A DNA stretch of 64,000 bases from G963674955 sp963674955 (GCA_963674955.2 CAXXKR010000004.1:930001-994000); one strand, 5' to 3'; shown: positions 16,727 through 25,730, counted from the stretch's first letter. The notes: generated by a model not told the origin, from the sequence alone. A program made the numbers and translations.

Positions 16727-18062
16727 GAAAGGTCCTCCTGTACAGGGTCCGGCCATTGGCGGCAGTCAGATTGTAGGCGCAAAACGGCACAAGCCTGCCT
16801 TCCGGCGAAACGACATGAATGCAGCAGCCCCTGAGCCGCTCCAGGTCAAGGGTCCAGGCATCCTGAAAGGCCATGCCGGAAACAGCCAGGGCATGGGTGG
16901 CGGCACGGGCCAGAAAACGGTCCAGGTCGTCCAGCGGCTTGTGTGCAATGAGCGGCCGCTCTTCCGGCACCGCCCATTGCCGCCTGACAAATGACTTCGC
17001 CTTGTTCGCGCCCTCTTCGGCAAGTTGGGGACTGCAATTGCAGGCCGTGCGCCTTGCCGACATCCTCTTGAGCTCACCCTGCTCCGTGACCAGATAATTG
17101 GCGTGAAAGGAACAGCGCGAATGTTCGCAACCCGGCGGCAGAAAATCATCAAGGCCGATGGCCCCGCCGGTCTGTTCTTCAAGGCGGCTCATGACCTCGG
17201 GCAGGGTGATACGCTGGTCGTCAGTGGGATGATCCGGGTAACGTCCGAAATAACTGACCGGCTGAAAATGAACGCCCCTGACTCCCGGAGAATTTGAAAC
17301 CGCGAAATCGATAATTCCGCCGAGGTTGTGGTCGTTTACTCCTGGAACCACCGTGGGTACCAGAACCACGCCGATGCCCGCCTCGGAGAACCTTTCCACG
17401 GCCAGATATTTCTCTTCAACCAGAGGTCGCCCGCGCAGGATCTGGTGGATGGAGTCCTCTGTCCCGTCGAATTGCAGAAACACGGAATCAAGACCCGCCT
17501 CGGACAGACGCCGGGCAAAATCAATCTCCCTGGCCGCACGCAGACCGTTGGTGTTGAGCTGGACGAACAGGAAGCCCTTTTCCTTGGCCAAGGCAATCAG
17601 TTCCGGCAAATTTTCCCGGACCGACGGCTCGCCGCCGGAAAACTGGATGTTGCAGGGCCCGGAAGCCTCCATGACCCTGTCCAGAAGAGTACCTATCTCA
17701 TCCACAGTGGGATCGGGCGGCGTGTGCACACCAGCCGAAGCAAAACAGACAGGGCAGCCCAGGTCGCAACGCCAGGTTATCTCGATTATGGCTGTGCATG
17801 TATGCTGGCGGTGTTCTGGGCAGAGGCCGCAGTCAAATGGGCAGCCGTCTTGAACCGAAGCCATGGGCGTTTTTGGCCTGGAGGGAATCTTTTCCCGCGA
17901 CCACTTGTTCATGTCCGGTTCACCGCGCCAGACCACGGTCCTGAAAAGACCGTGCTTGGGGCACTCCTTGACCAAATAGGTATTCCCGCCCTGGGATTCA
18001 TGGTGGGCCGGTATGGCCCTCAGGCAGACCGGGCAAACGCTGCGGGGTTTTTCCCCGGCCAT
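16707..18062 (-). CDS. Radical SAM protein (TrsS-like)
   Basis: The protein has 451 residues. An N-terminal cysteine-rich zone (CPVCLRAIP; CPFDCGLCPEHRQHTC) precedes the radical SAM core, whose cluster motif is CDLGCPVCF (CxxxCxxC, near residue 98). QFSGGEPSVRENL follows. The C-terminus has further Cys pairs (PPGCEHSRCSFH; CNC). The layout recalls the molybdenum-linked tetraether/MoaA-like group called TrsS in Desulfovibrio, some of which are selenoproteins; here no in-frame TGA occurs. The start ATG overlaps the preceding stop (TGATG). The reaction is unknown. Confidence 0.87.
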   Translation of the reverse strand: MAGEKPRSVCPVCLRAIPAHHESQGGNTYLVKECPKHGLFRTVVWRGEPDMNKWSREKIPSRPKTPMASVQDGCPFDCGLCPEHRQHTCTAIIEITWRCDLGCPVCFASAGVHTPPDPTVDEIGTLLDRVMEASGPCNIQFSGGEPSVRENLPELIALAKEKGFLFVQLNTNGLRAAREIDFARRLSEAGLDSVFLQFDGTEDSIHQILRGRPLVEEKYLAVERFSEAGIGVVLVPTVVPGVNDHNLGGIIDFAVSNSPGVRGVHFQPVSYFGRYPDHPTDDQRITLPEVMSRLEEQTGGAIGLDDFLPPGCEHSRCSFHANYLVTEQGELKRMSARRTACNCSPQLAEEGANKAKSFVRRQWAVPEERPLIAHKPLDDLDRFLARAATHALAVSGMAFQDAWTLDLERLRGCCIHVVSPEGRLVPFCAYNLTAANGRTLYRRTFLESPAP

Positions 18063-18517
18063 CAGTCGTCCCTGCCCATGGCCGGATCGATTCCCTGTTC
18101 CATAAAAATTTCCTGAATGCGGTCATAGGCCGAAGCCATCAGGCCGCCGCAGCGTTCCGGGTCCGGACTCCCGCATTCATCTCCCAGGATGTCCCGGCAA
18201 TGGATGCCGCCGAATTGATTGCCCACAGTTTCCGTGAACCAGTCCCGAAAGGATTCCAGCATGAGCGGCAAGCCGTCCAACGCTTCCTCGTCGTCACGGC
18301 CCTTGGCCGCGTAAAGCGAGATCATGCAGACCCCGCCCGTAAGCACGCCGCAGGGTCCGGAACAATCGCCCAACCCCTGGCAGAGTCCGGCTAAGGCGCG
18401 CACCATATCCGGATTGTTCCGGTCCATATCCTCAAGGGCCAAAAGCAGCATGATCTGGCTGCAGCAATATCCCTTGCCCGCAAGCCGCATCATGCGCAAA
18501 CCAGTCTCGCTCAACAT
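18062..18517 (-). CDS. C-GCAxxG-C-C family protein
   Basis: The 151-residue all-helical protein has paired cysteines: GYCCSQIMLL, GLCQGLGDCSGPCGVLTGG and GIHCRDILGDECG. This is the C-GCAxxG-C-C pattern of small redox-active proteins, often coded beside oxidoreductases. GGAGG lies before ATG 18517. It overlaps the methyltransferase gene by 7 bp. It may be an electron carrier or redox partner for the neighbouring radical SAM protein. Function is not established. Confidence 0.82.
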   Translation of the reverse strand: MLSETGLRMMRLAGKGYCCSQIMLLLALEDMDRNNPDMVRALAGLCQGLGDCSGPCGVLTGGVCMISLYAAKGRDDEEALDGLPLMLESFRDWFTETVGNQFGGIHCRDILGDECGSPDPERCGGLMASAYDRIQEIFMEQGIDPAMGRDD

Positions 18518-19191
18518 GAACCAGCCTCCATCTTTTGAGCAACCACGAGAAAATAGCCAAGACCTGATTCTCTCCCGCCACACCCGCCATCAGAGTCGCA
18601 AATCTCACCGCCAAGGATCAGCCGGGCAGCCAATTCCTTGAGCAGTTGGGTATGGTCCTCGAAAAGCCTTGTCTCAAATCCGCAATACTCCAGCGCCTCT
18701 CCGATTTCCTGTCGTCCAAAAGCGCCCTCCGCGCAGGAACCGCCGCCATGGGTACGATGCTCCACCCCGTACAGGTCGGACAGGCACAAGAAGCCGCCCG
18801 GGGCCAAAACGCGCCAAAACCCTTTCAGGGCCGCGACAGGATCGGGCAGCAGTGAAAGAACGCATTCACAAAAAACCGCCCGAAACACATTGGACACAAA
18901 CGGCAAATCCGCCCCGTTGCCTCGAACCATGCCCCCTGCCCCTGACGCATTTGATATCTGCCGTCCCGAAAGCTCTACGCCCACGGCCCAAACCCCGTAT
19001 CTGGAGCGAAGCCGGTTGACCGTGGCTCCAAGGCCGCTGCCCACGTCAAGCACGCGCCAGCCCGGAGCCAGGCCCGCGAATGAGGCCGCCCTGTCCGTGA
19101 GCCTAAACCCGCCGGGGCGCAAAGTATTCCCTGCGGCCCGTCGAAGTCCCGGACGTTCCCACAAGGGAGTCTCGGCGCAACCGACGTTCAC
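18511..19191 (-). CDS. SAM-dependent methyltransferase (class I)
   Basis: The ~226-residue Rossmann methyltransferase has motif I VLDVGSGLGATVNRL and motif IV-V FRAVFCECVLSLLPDP, followed by GFWRVLAPGGFLCLSDLYG. GTG 19191 is preceded by GGAGG (12 nt) and begins two bases after the stop of the upstream gene. The N-terminal segment contains the Cys of VGCAETPLWERPGL. The acceptor substrate is unknown. The protein belongs to the conserved aldehyde oxidoreductase accessory cluster (DVU1556-type, from memory). Confidence 0.85.
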   Translation of the reverse strand: MNVGCAETPLWERPGLRRAAGNTLRPGGFRLTDRAASFAGLAPGWRVLDVGSGLGATVNRLRSRYGVWAVGVELSGRQISNASGAGGMVRGNGADLPFVSNVFRAVFCECVLSLLPDPVAALKGFWRVLAPGGFLCLSDLYGVEHRTHGGGSCAEGAFGRQEIGEALEYCGFETRLFEDHTQLLKELAARLILGGEICDSDGGCGGRESGLGYFLVVAQKMEAGSC

Positions 19192-19193
19192 GA

Positions 19194-19409
19194 CTATTTG
19201 TCCTCCAAAAGCTTCTCCACCTCGGCCATCTTGCCCAGGGCCAGGTCTTCCGGGATAAGCACGAATCCGCATTGGGGGCATGTGGGCAATTCCACGTTGA
19301 AATGGCTGTCCAAATATTCAAGCTCCACCGGGGCCAAAATCAGTTCCTGATCACAGGCCACGCATTTCCAGCCTCCGGCCTCTGCTTCGGGCACCTTTAT
19401 GACGCTCAT
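19194..19409 (-). CDS. Small two-CxxC redox / zinc-ribbon protein
   Basis: The 71-residue protein has two CxxC knuckles: KCVACDQ (near 15) and PTCPQCGF (near 43). They could bind Zn or a single Fe as in rubredoxin-like proteins. GGGAGG precedes ATG 19409, which overlaps the stop of the upstream gene (ATGA). It is too small to be an enzyme and is likely a structural or electron-transfer partner in the cluster. Corresponds, from memory, to the DVU1557-type 'redox protein' family. Confidence 0.83.
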   Translation of the reverse strand: MSVIKVPEAEAGGWKCVACDQELILAPVELEYLDSHFNVELPTCPQCGFVLIPEDLALGKMAEVEKLLEDK

Positions 19410-21682
19410 GCCGAACCTCCCACTATGCGCATGCGGTGGCACCAGACGTTGTGCACCATATAAACACCCGTACCGTCCGTCTCATAATCCACCCAATAGG
19501 TAACAACCACCGGCCTGTGAGCGGCAAGAAACCTTCCTGATTCATAATTAAAAAGACAACGCCCGTTCTCCCGGGCGTGCAGGAGTGTCTTCTGCACGTC
19601 GCTGACCAGAATTCGTCTCTTCTCCATTCTCTCACGGGCCTGGTCCGTGAAATCGACCCGCACCAATTCAAAAGGCCTTGGCTCGCCGCCGGACTCGCCC
19701 CACAATTCGAACAGCAGCTTTTCCTTGAGTCGGGCGCGATTCTCGCGTCTTTGGGAATATCCCGGAGCAACGCGGGAGGCCGGGTCTTCACCGTGGGGGA
19801 AAAGCAGGTCAAAAACGTGCAGGGCGCGTTTTCCGGCCTTCGCCAGCATGTCCCGGCACATGGCGCAATAGGTTATGAAATCCTCATCTGCGGCTTGGGC
19901 CCTGTGCGCAGCAGCCTTGGCTCCAAGCGGGGGATTGGCCTCGGACAGCAGTCCGCCGAAACCGCAACACTCCGTAAGCTCGCGGGTGAGTCCGGGTTCA
20001 ACGGTCTTCACCCCAAGCCCGGCAAGCAGGGCGCGCACACCGTCCTGCAAGTCCTTGTCGTCACGGGCGGCGCAAGGATCGTGTACCGCAAAAACCGCGC
20101 CCGCCCGGACACTGAAATCCGGCAGGTCCCCTTCCCGCAACATGGACCAATAGGAACGGACATCCACTTCGGGCATAAATTCATGAAACACCTTCCGGCA
20201 GGTGGGACAGGCCGTGACCAGCACGGGTTTGCCCAACTCCTCCCACTGGCCGCGCAGTCGTTCCAATGAGCCGGAAAACATGTCCTGCCGCCCTGCCCAA
20301 TGGGCCGGTGCTCCGCAACAGCCCAGCATGAGTCCCACATCGCCGTGCCTCTGGCAAAGTTCGACATAGGCCGCTTCCACGGCCAGGGGATCGGAGGCCG
20401 TGAGCTGGCAGCCAGGGAAAAAAAGATAAGAGCTTTTTTCGACGCCCGGCGCGTGTCGGGCAAAGGCGGCCTTTTCCCCGTTGGCGAACGACATGTCCCG
20501 CAGGGCGAACTCATGGGCCGATGGCGGCATCTTGCCGCTTCGGACCATGCCGCGCCGGGCCTCCAGGCAGACATCGGCCATTGAAAAATCCTCAGGGCAA
20601 AGAGTCTCGCAAAGTCCGCAGAGCATGCAGGAATTGATCATCTCATTGGCGTGGCGAGTGCCCATGACAATGGATTCATTATTGTACATCTGGCGGACAT
20701 AGACCTTTGGATATGAGCCGTAATGCTCCAGATAGACGCAATTCTTCACGCACTCCAGGCACTGGCACCGGATGCAGCGCCCAGCCTCTTGTTTGGCCTG
20801 CTCTTCCGAGTATCCGGCGGCAGATAGGACAATGGTCGAAGCATCTTCAACCTTGTCCACATTGGTGAACAATCTTGTCTCGAAAGGACCTTCCCTCTCA
20901 CGACCGGCAACCAGGGACGCGCCCTGCACGAAACGCTCTATGGAATTGGCGGCCCGGCGTCCGGCCGCGGCCATGAAAGCGGGGCTCTTCTCCTGTCCGG
21001 ACGGCATCCGGCCGGCGAAAATTCCCGGCTGTTCAGTACCCAAAGTTACGGAATCGGGTTCGCCAAGGCCCAGTTTTTCCTGCGGACACTCCTCGGAATC
21101 CACAAACACGGCGTCAAAGTCGTCCAGCGTTGACCGGGCGAAACCGCCGTCCATCTCCACAGCTTCCCTGAACTCGACCTTGAGCTTGCCCAGATTTTCC
21201 AGCTCGGACTCAAGAATTCCGGCGGGAAGGACCGTGTCCGGCAGGGACAAAAGAAAACCGCCGGCCCTGCCGCAAAATATCGTTACGGAAAATCCCTTGC
21301 GGGCCAAATCCCAGGCTGCGGTCAAAGCGGCCAGACCTCCGCCAAGTATGGCGATCTTTTTCCCGCGCGAAGGCAGTGGGCGAACAACCGGAAATTTGGT
21401 GGCGGCAGCGGCGCAAAAACGCTCCAGGGCCGGAAGCTCTATGGAGCCGCCCCTGTCCTTTCGCAGGCAGACGCTTTTGCAGGGGCCGTCGCAGATACGG
21501 GCCATTACCCCGGGAAGAGGCATGGTCCGGGCCAGGATGGCCCAGGCCTTGTTCCAGATTCCCTCGGAAACAAGAGCACAAAACCCCTTGGCGTCCACAT
21601 GCAACGGACAGGCGGCGACGCACAGCGCCGGTTCCTCCTGAACGCACTGAGCCTCAAGCAGCCTGAGTTCCTTCTGGTCCAT
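19406..21682 (-). CDS. FAD/NAD(P)-binding and dicluster iron-sulfur oxidoreductase with CCG domains
   Basis: The protein has 758 residues. An N-terminal GltD-like cysteine region (CVAACPLHVDAKGF; CDGPCKSVC) is followed by a dinucleotide site (IAILGGGLAALTAAWDL), CIRCQCLECVKNC, a ferredoxin pair (CMLCGLCETLCPE) and two heterodisulfide-reductase-like CCG repeats (LGCCGAPAHW; ECCGFGGLLSEAN). A C-terminal ~100-residue extension ends the protein. It looks like a cytoplasmic electron-transfer module able to link the aldehyde oxidoreductase to NAD(P) or thiols. I chose ATG 21682 because GGGAG precedes it. It lies 83 bp after the oxidoreductase gene. Confidence 0.85.
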   Translation of the reverse strand: MDQKELRLLEAQCVQEEPALCVAACPLHVDAKGFCALVSEGIWNKAWAILARTMPLPGVMARICDGPCKSVCLRKDRGGSIELPALERFCAAAATKFPVVRPLPSRGKKIAILGGGLAALTAAWDLARKGFSVTIFCGRAGGFLLSLPDTVLPAGILESELENLGKLKVEFREAVEMDGGFARSTLDDFDAVFVDSEECPQEKLGLGEPDSVTLGTEQPGIFAGRMPSGQEKSPAFMAAAGRRAANSIERFVQGASLVAGREREGPFETRLFTNVDKVEDASTIVLSAAGYSEEQAKQEAGRCIRCQCLECVKNCVYLEHYGSYPKVYVRQMYNNESIVMGTRHANEMINSCMLCGLCETLCPEDFSMADVCLEARRGMVRSGKMPPSAHEFALRDMSFANGEKAAFARHAPGVEKSSYLFFPGCQLTASDPLAVEAAYVELCQRHGDVGLMLGCCGAPAHWAGRQDMFSGSLERLRGQWEELGKPVLVTACPTCRKVFHEFMPEVDVRSYWSMLREGDLPDFSVRAGAVFAVHDPCAARDDKDLQDGVRALLAGLGVKTVEPGLTRELTECCGFGGLLSEANPPLGAKAAAHRAQAADEDFITYCAMCRDMLAKAGKRALHVFDLLFPHGEDPASRVAPGYSQRRENRARLKEKLLFELWGESGGEPRPFELVRVDFTDQARERMEKRRILVSDVQKTLLHARENGRCLFNYESGRFLAAHRPVVVTYWVDYETDGTGVYMVHNVWCHRMRIVGGSA

Positions 21683-21765
21683 TTGCTTCTCCCAACGATT
21701 CAGGGCGGCGACCGGCCTCAATGAAGCACGACCGCCGCCCCTTGACGTCGTTTATTAACCTGCGC

Positions 21766-24483
21766 CTAGCCCTTGAGTCCGGCCAGGACCTTTTCAGGCC
21801 GCGCCGGCAATTCGCGGATGCGCACTCCGCAAGCGTTGTTGATGGCGTTGATCACTGCGGCATGGGGCGCGGTGAGAGGCATCTCGCCCACGCCGGAAGC
21901 GCCAAAGGGACCGTCGGGACGCGGGGTCTCCACGTAGATGATCTCCATGTCGTCTGGGATCTGCTTGATGTACGGGAAACCTGCTCCGACCATGGTCGAA
22001 TGCTTCTTGATGTCCTCGTAGTCCTCGGACAAAGCCAGGCCGATGCCCTGGGCCACGCCGCCGTAAATCTGGCCGTCAACAACCAGGAAGTTGTTGACCT
22101 TGCCGATGTCGGCCACAACGACCATCTTCTCGACGGTGGTCTTGCCTGTGGACACTTCCACGGCCACCTCGGACATGAACACGCCGTACATGTAGCAGCA
22201 GAAGGGATTGCCCTGTCCGTTCTCGTCGCAATTATTGGCCGGGGCGCTCCACTTGCCGTTGTAGCGCAACGTCAGCTTCTCGGCGACCATCTCGTCATAA
22301 GTACGGAAGGAACCGTCGGGTTTGCGCATGCCCTCAATGAGCTGCTCGCAGGCGTTCTTGATGGCCTGCCCTGTAACGACCTGTGAACGGCTGCCGCCCG
22401 CAGGACCGGAATTGGGGGCAAGGCTGGTGTCGTTCATGACCAGTTTGATCCGGTCCGGAGCGATGTTCAGGGGACGCAGGGCCTCATGGGCCGTGCCCAG
22501 GGCACCCATGTCCGCGCCCTGACCGTGGTCTTCCCAGCAGCTGTAGATGGTCACGGTTCCGTCCGGATTGAGTTCCGCATCGGCTTCGGATGCGTCCGGC
22601 CCGTCAAGACCGGCGCCGTATACGCCGATGGAAATGCCCACTCCGCGCTTGATCTCGGCGGTGGAATTGGCTTTGACGCGCTTCTTGGCCTCTTCGTACT
22701 TGGGACGAAGCTTGTCCATCATCTCGGGCAGGCTGTAAACTTCGGGATCCTGGCCCGTGGGAGTGGTGGAACCCTTGCGGTACACATTCTTGTAGCGCAG
22801 TTCAAAGGGGTCCATGCCCAGCTTTTCGGCCAGCTCGTCCATGAGAACTTCCGAGGGGAACTCGCTCTCGGGAGCGCCGTAGCCACGGAAGGCCGCGCCC
22901 CAGGCATGGTTGGTGCAGACGGTCCGGCCATTGCCGCGAATGCTCGGGATGTCGTAGCCCGCGCCGATGTACTGTGCGCCGCGCAGGGTCAGCAGGTCGC
23001 CGAACTCGGAATAGGGACCGTGATCAACGGACCAGTCGGTCTCCATGCCCAGCAGCTTGCCGTCCTTGGTGGCGGCGTAACGCAACCAGGTGATGAACGG
23101 GGAGCGCTTGCCGGTGTAGGTCTGCTGCTGCTTCCAACTGTAGTTCAGGAAAACGGGACGACCGGTGGCCAAAGCCGCCGCTCCAACCAGGGCTTCCATG
23201 GTCGGGCTGAATTTGTAGCCGAAGGTTCCGCCCGTGGGGTTCTGGACCAAGGCCAGATTTTCGGGCTCCACTCCAAGGCCGGGGGCGACCATGTACAGAT
23301 GCAGATGCAGGCCGATGGACTTGGAATGGATGAACAGCTTGCCGTTCTCATCCTGATAGGCGAAACCCACGTCCGGTTCGATGGGCATGTGCGGCTGGCG
23401 GGTGGTGTAGAAATCACCTTCCACCACGACATCGGCCTTGTCGAAGATGGGTCCGGTGTCGTCGCCCTTGGCAATTTTCTGTTCATAATAGATGTTGGGG
23501 GTGCCGGGATGGATTTCCATGGCGTCTTCGGCCATGGCGGCGGGAGCGCTCATGTATTCCGGAAGCTGTTCCAGGTCCACCTTGACCTTGGCGGCCGCAG
23601 CCTTGGCATGCTTGTCCGTGTCCGCGCAGACAATGGCCAGGGCGTCGCCGTACTGGAAGACCTTCTCGTCGCAAAGTATGGGACGGTCCCAGCCGTCGCC
23701 CTTGTTGGTGGGGAAGGTGATCAGCCCGGTGATCCTGTTCTTGCCCTTGACATCCTTGTGGGTCACGACCTTGACCACGCCGGGCATCTTCTCGGCTTCG
23801 GAAGTGTCGATATTCAGGATATTGGCGTGGGAGACCTCGGCCTGGACCAGGGCGCAATGCAGACTGCCCTGGGGCAGCTTCAGGCCAAGGTCCGCACCGA
23901 AGTCCCAGGTGCCGGTGACCTTGGCCACAGCGGAGGGACGGGGGTATCTGGTGCCCCAAATGCGGCCATTCTCAGGCACTTCCATGTACAGATCGTCAAT
24001 GGACTTTTCGCCGCGCATGACTTCCGCGGCGGCCATGACCGAGTCCACCAGCTGCTTGTAGCCGGTGCAGCGGCAGGCATTGCGGTTCTTCTGGAACCAG
24101 TCGCGAATGTCTTCACGCGTGGGGCTTGGATTCTGATCCAGAAGCGCCTTGGTGGAGATAATGAAACCGGGCGTGCAGAATCCGCACTGGGCGCCGCCGT
24201 GGGCGATCCAGGCCACCTGTACCGGGTGCAGGTTGTCGGGAGTTCCTATGCCTTCAAGAGTCGTAACGGACATCCCGTTTTTTAATTTCGCCACTTTAAA
24301 CGAACAGGAGCGCACCAGCTTGCCGTCAAGAATGACGGAGCAAGCGCCGCACTGGCCCTGATTGCAGCCGATCTTCACGCTTGTAAGTCCGAGTCCTTCG
24401 CGCAAGAGAGTGGCAAGAGAGTCGTCCTCTTCAGCCACCAGCATCCTGGCGATGCCATTCACCTTGAGATTGAGCTTGATCAT
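21766..24483 (-). CDS. mop: Molybdenum aldehyde oxidoreductase (MOP, xanthine oxidase family)
   Basis: Oxidises aldehydes to carboxylic acids. The 905 residues align along the whole length with the 907-residue D. gigas enzyme as I remember it. The N-terminal plant-type [2Fe-2S] domain is CNQGQCGACSVILDG..SC. The second [2Fe-2S] domain has QCGFCTPG and ACRCTGY. The large Mo-MCD domain includes DVGFAYQ, AFRGYGAPES and the catalytic glutamate loop GPFGASGVGEMPL. No signal peptide, so cytoplasmic. ATG 24483 has AAGGAGG seven bases upstream; the TTG two codons earlier does not. The neighbouring xdhC and MocA-like genes fit cofactor maturation for this enzyme. Confidence 0.96.
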   Translation of the reverse strand: MIKLNLKVNGIARMLVAEEDDSLATLLREGLGLTSVKIGCNQGQCGACSVILDGKLVRSCSFKVAKLKNGMSVTTLEGIGTPDNLHPVQVAWIAHGGAQCGFCTPGFIISTKALLDQNPSPTREDIRDWFQKNRNACRCTGYKQLVDSVMAAAEVMRGEKSIDDLYMEVPENGRIWGTRYPRPSAVAKVTGTWDFGADLGLKLPQGSLHCALVQAEVSHANILNIDTSEAEKMPGVVKVVTHKDVKGKNRITGLITFPTNKGDGWDRPILCDEKVFQYGDALAIVCADTDKHAKAAAAKVKVDLEQLPEYMSAPAAMAEDAMEIHPGTPNIYYEQKIAKGDDTGPIFDKADVVVEGDFYTTRQPHMPIEPDVGFAYQDENGKLFIHSKSIGLHLHLYMVAPGLGVEPENLALVQNPTGGTFGYKFSPTMEALVGAAALATGRPVFLNYSWKQQQTYTGKRSPFITWLRYAATKDGKLLGMETDWSVDHGPYSEFGDLLTLRGAQYIGAGYDIPSIRGNGRTVCTNHAWGAAFRGYGAPESEFPSEVLMDELAEKLGMDPFELRYKNVYRKGSTTPTGQDPEVYSLPEMMDKLRPKYEEAKKRVKANSTAEIKRGVGISIGVYGAGLDGPDASEADAELNPDGTVTIYSCWEDHGQGADMGALGTAHEALRPLNIAPDRIKLVMNDTSLAPNSGPAGGSRSQVVTGQAIKNACEQLIEGMRKPDGSFRTYDEMVAEKLTLRYNGKWSAPANNCDENGQGNPFCCYMYGVFMSEVAVEVSTGKTTVEKMVVVADIGKVNNFLVVDGQIYGGVAQGIGLALSEDYEDIKKHSTMVGAGFPYIKQIPDDMEIIYVETPRPDGPFGASGVGEMPLTAPHAAVINAINNACGVRIRELPARPEKVLAGLKG

Positions 24484-24560
24484 ATTCAATCCTCCTTGAA
24501 TATAATGCGATCAGCAATATTTGATAGATTTCCTCCACATGGGGGAAAATCCGTTTACCC

Positions 24561-25580
24561 TTATTTCCCGAATGGACAGGTGGGATAGCGACAGGTCTCG
24601 CACCCGGCGCAAAATCCGCCGTGGCCCATGAGCACTATATCCTCGCGCGTAACCTTTTCGCCCGCCGCAAGCCTGGGAACCACCAAGTCGAATATGCTGG
24701 CCCGGTAGTACATGACGCATCCCGGCAGACCCACGATGGGAACATCACCCTTGTAGGCGAGCATGAACATGGCTCCCGGAAAGGTCGGCGCGCCGTAAGT
24801 AACAACTTCTGCTCCGGTGGCGCGAATAGCGGTGGGCGTCTGGTCGTCGGGATCAACGGACATGCCGCCAGTGACCACGACCATGTCCGCGCCCTCATTT
24901 ATAAAATCCATGATCACGTCCCGGGTGATCTTGGGATCGTCGCTCACGAAACGCTGGTCCATCACTTCCGAACCAAGCGCCTTGAATTTCTTCCTGATCA
25001 CCGGGCCGAACTTGTCCTTGATGCGGCCCTTGTAGACTTCGCTGCCAGTGGTAACCACGCCCACGCGAAGTTTCTGAAAGGGCTTGATCTGAATCACCGG
25101 ATAATTTTCAGCACAAATGGCCTCCACCTGCCTGATCTTTTCCTCAGCCACCACCAGTGGAACAACCCTGGTCCCGGCCACGCGCCGGGATTCAAGGACC
25201 TGCTGGCCCGTATGCATGGTGGAGAGGACGATCTCCTCTATGGAGTTGATCCTGTTCAGGGCTTCGACATTGACGTTGAGCAAACCTGGAGCCGCCACGA
25301 AGTCCACCCTGCCCTCACAAACGGCGGAGAGAGTCAAGCCAGGACCTGCGGCCGCCTTTGCTATGCGTTCGGCGGCCTCGTTCTCGTGAATCTGGTCGCT
25401 GTCCAGACTCAAAACAAAAATATTCTCCTTCCCGATCTCCAAAAGGACCGGAATGTCGTCTTCAGAAATAACATGGCCCTTCTTAAAGGCCCTGCCCTTG
25501 CACTGGCCGGGCACAATGCGCGTCATGTCATGGCACAGAACCATACCCACGGCGTCTTCAACGGAAACGGTCTTCATCAT
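24561..25580 (-). CDS. MoeA-like molybdopterin-binding protein with C-terminal cysteine tail
   Basis: The ~339-residue protein shows the MoeA/MogA-type molybdopterin-binding fold (VGVVTTGSEVYKGRIKDKFGP; VVVTGGMSVDPDDQTPTAIR; GAPTFPGAMF; GLPGCVMYY). The N-terminus (DAVGMVLCHDMTRIVPGQCKGRAFKKGHVI) matches the first part of the MoeA domain. The last residues, CAGCETCRYPTCPFGK, repeat the C-x2-C-x2-C-x4-C-PFGK tail of the FmdE-MoeA fusion. ATG 25580 is chosen because TGAGGA precedes it; the earlier TTG at 25628 has no site. It is the first gene before the aldehyde oxidoreductase and likely inserts Mo into its cofactor. Confidence 0.88.
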   Translation of the reverse strand: MMKTVSVEDAVGMVLCHDMTRIVPGQCKGRAFKKGHVISEDDIPVLLEIGKENIFVLSLDSDQIHENEAAERIAKAAAGPGLTLSAVCEGRVDFVAAPGLLNVNVEALNRINSIEEIVLSTMHTGQQVLESRRVAGTRVVPLVVAEEKIRQVEAICAENYPVIQIKPFQKLRVGVVTTGSEVYKGRIKDKFGPVIRKKFKALGSEVMDQRFVSDDPKITRDVIMDFINEGADMVVVTGGMSVDPDDQTPTAIRATGAEVVTYGAPTFPGAMFMLAYKGDVPIVGLPGCVMYYRASIFDLVVPRLAAGEKVTREDIVLMGHGGFCAGCETCRYPTCPFGK

Positions 25581-25673
25581 CGGCTTATTCCTCAGCAATC
25601 CTTGCAACACATCTGAACTGTTATTCAAAAACTTTTTTATAACTTAACTATTTGATATATTAAACAATATTTA

Positions 25674-25693
25674 TTATGCACCAAAAGACATAA
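25674..25693. promoter_or_regulatory. Inverted-repeat operator upstream of the MoeA-aldehyde oxidoreductase operon
   Basis: TTATGCA-CCAAAA-GACATAA has the same 20-bp frame as the fdhAB site, with the right arm identical and the left arm matching in five of seven bases. It lies ~95 bp before the MoeA-like ATG and ~105 bp before the divergent ModE-like gene. Confidence 0.5.
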
Positions 25694-25730
25694 TTAGTCA
25701 ACAGGATCACCTGGACAAAAGAAAATATAA

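Noticed and set aside
16707..18062. Radical SAM protein as a selenoprotein
   Set aside because: Relatives in this cluster can contain Sec, but this gene has no in-frame TGA and all cysteine motifs are encoded by Cys codons.
22486..24285. Long open frame on the plus strand opposite the aldehyde oxidoreductase gene
   Set aside because: High GC content makes the antisense frame open. The translation is low-complexity (Gly/Val/Asp/His-rich) and resembles no protein, while the minus strand aligns to a known enzyme over its full length.
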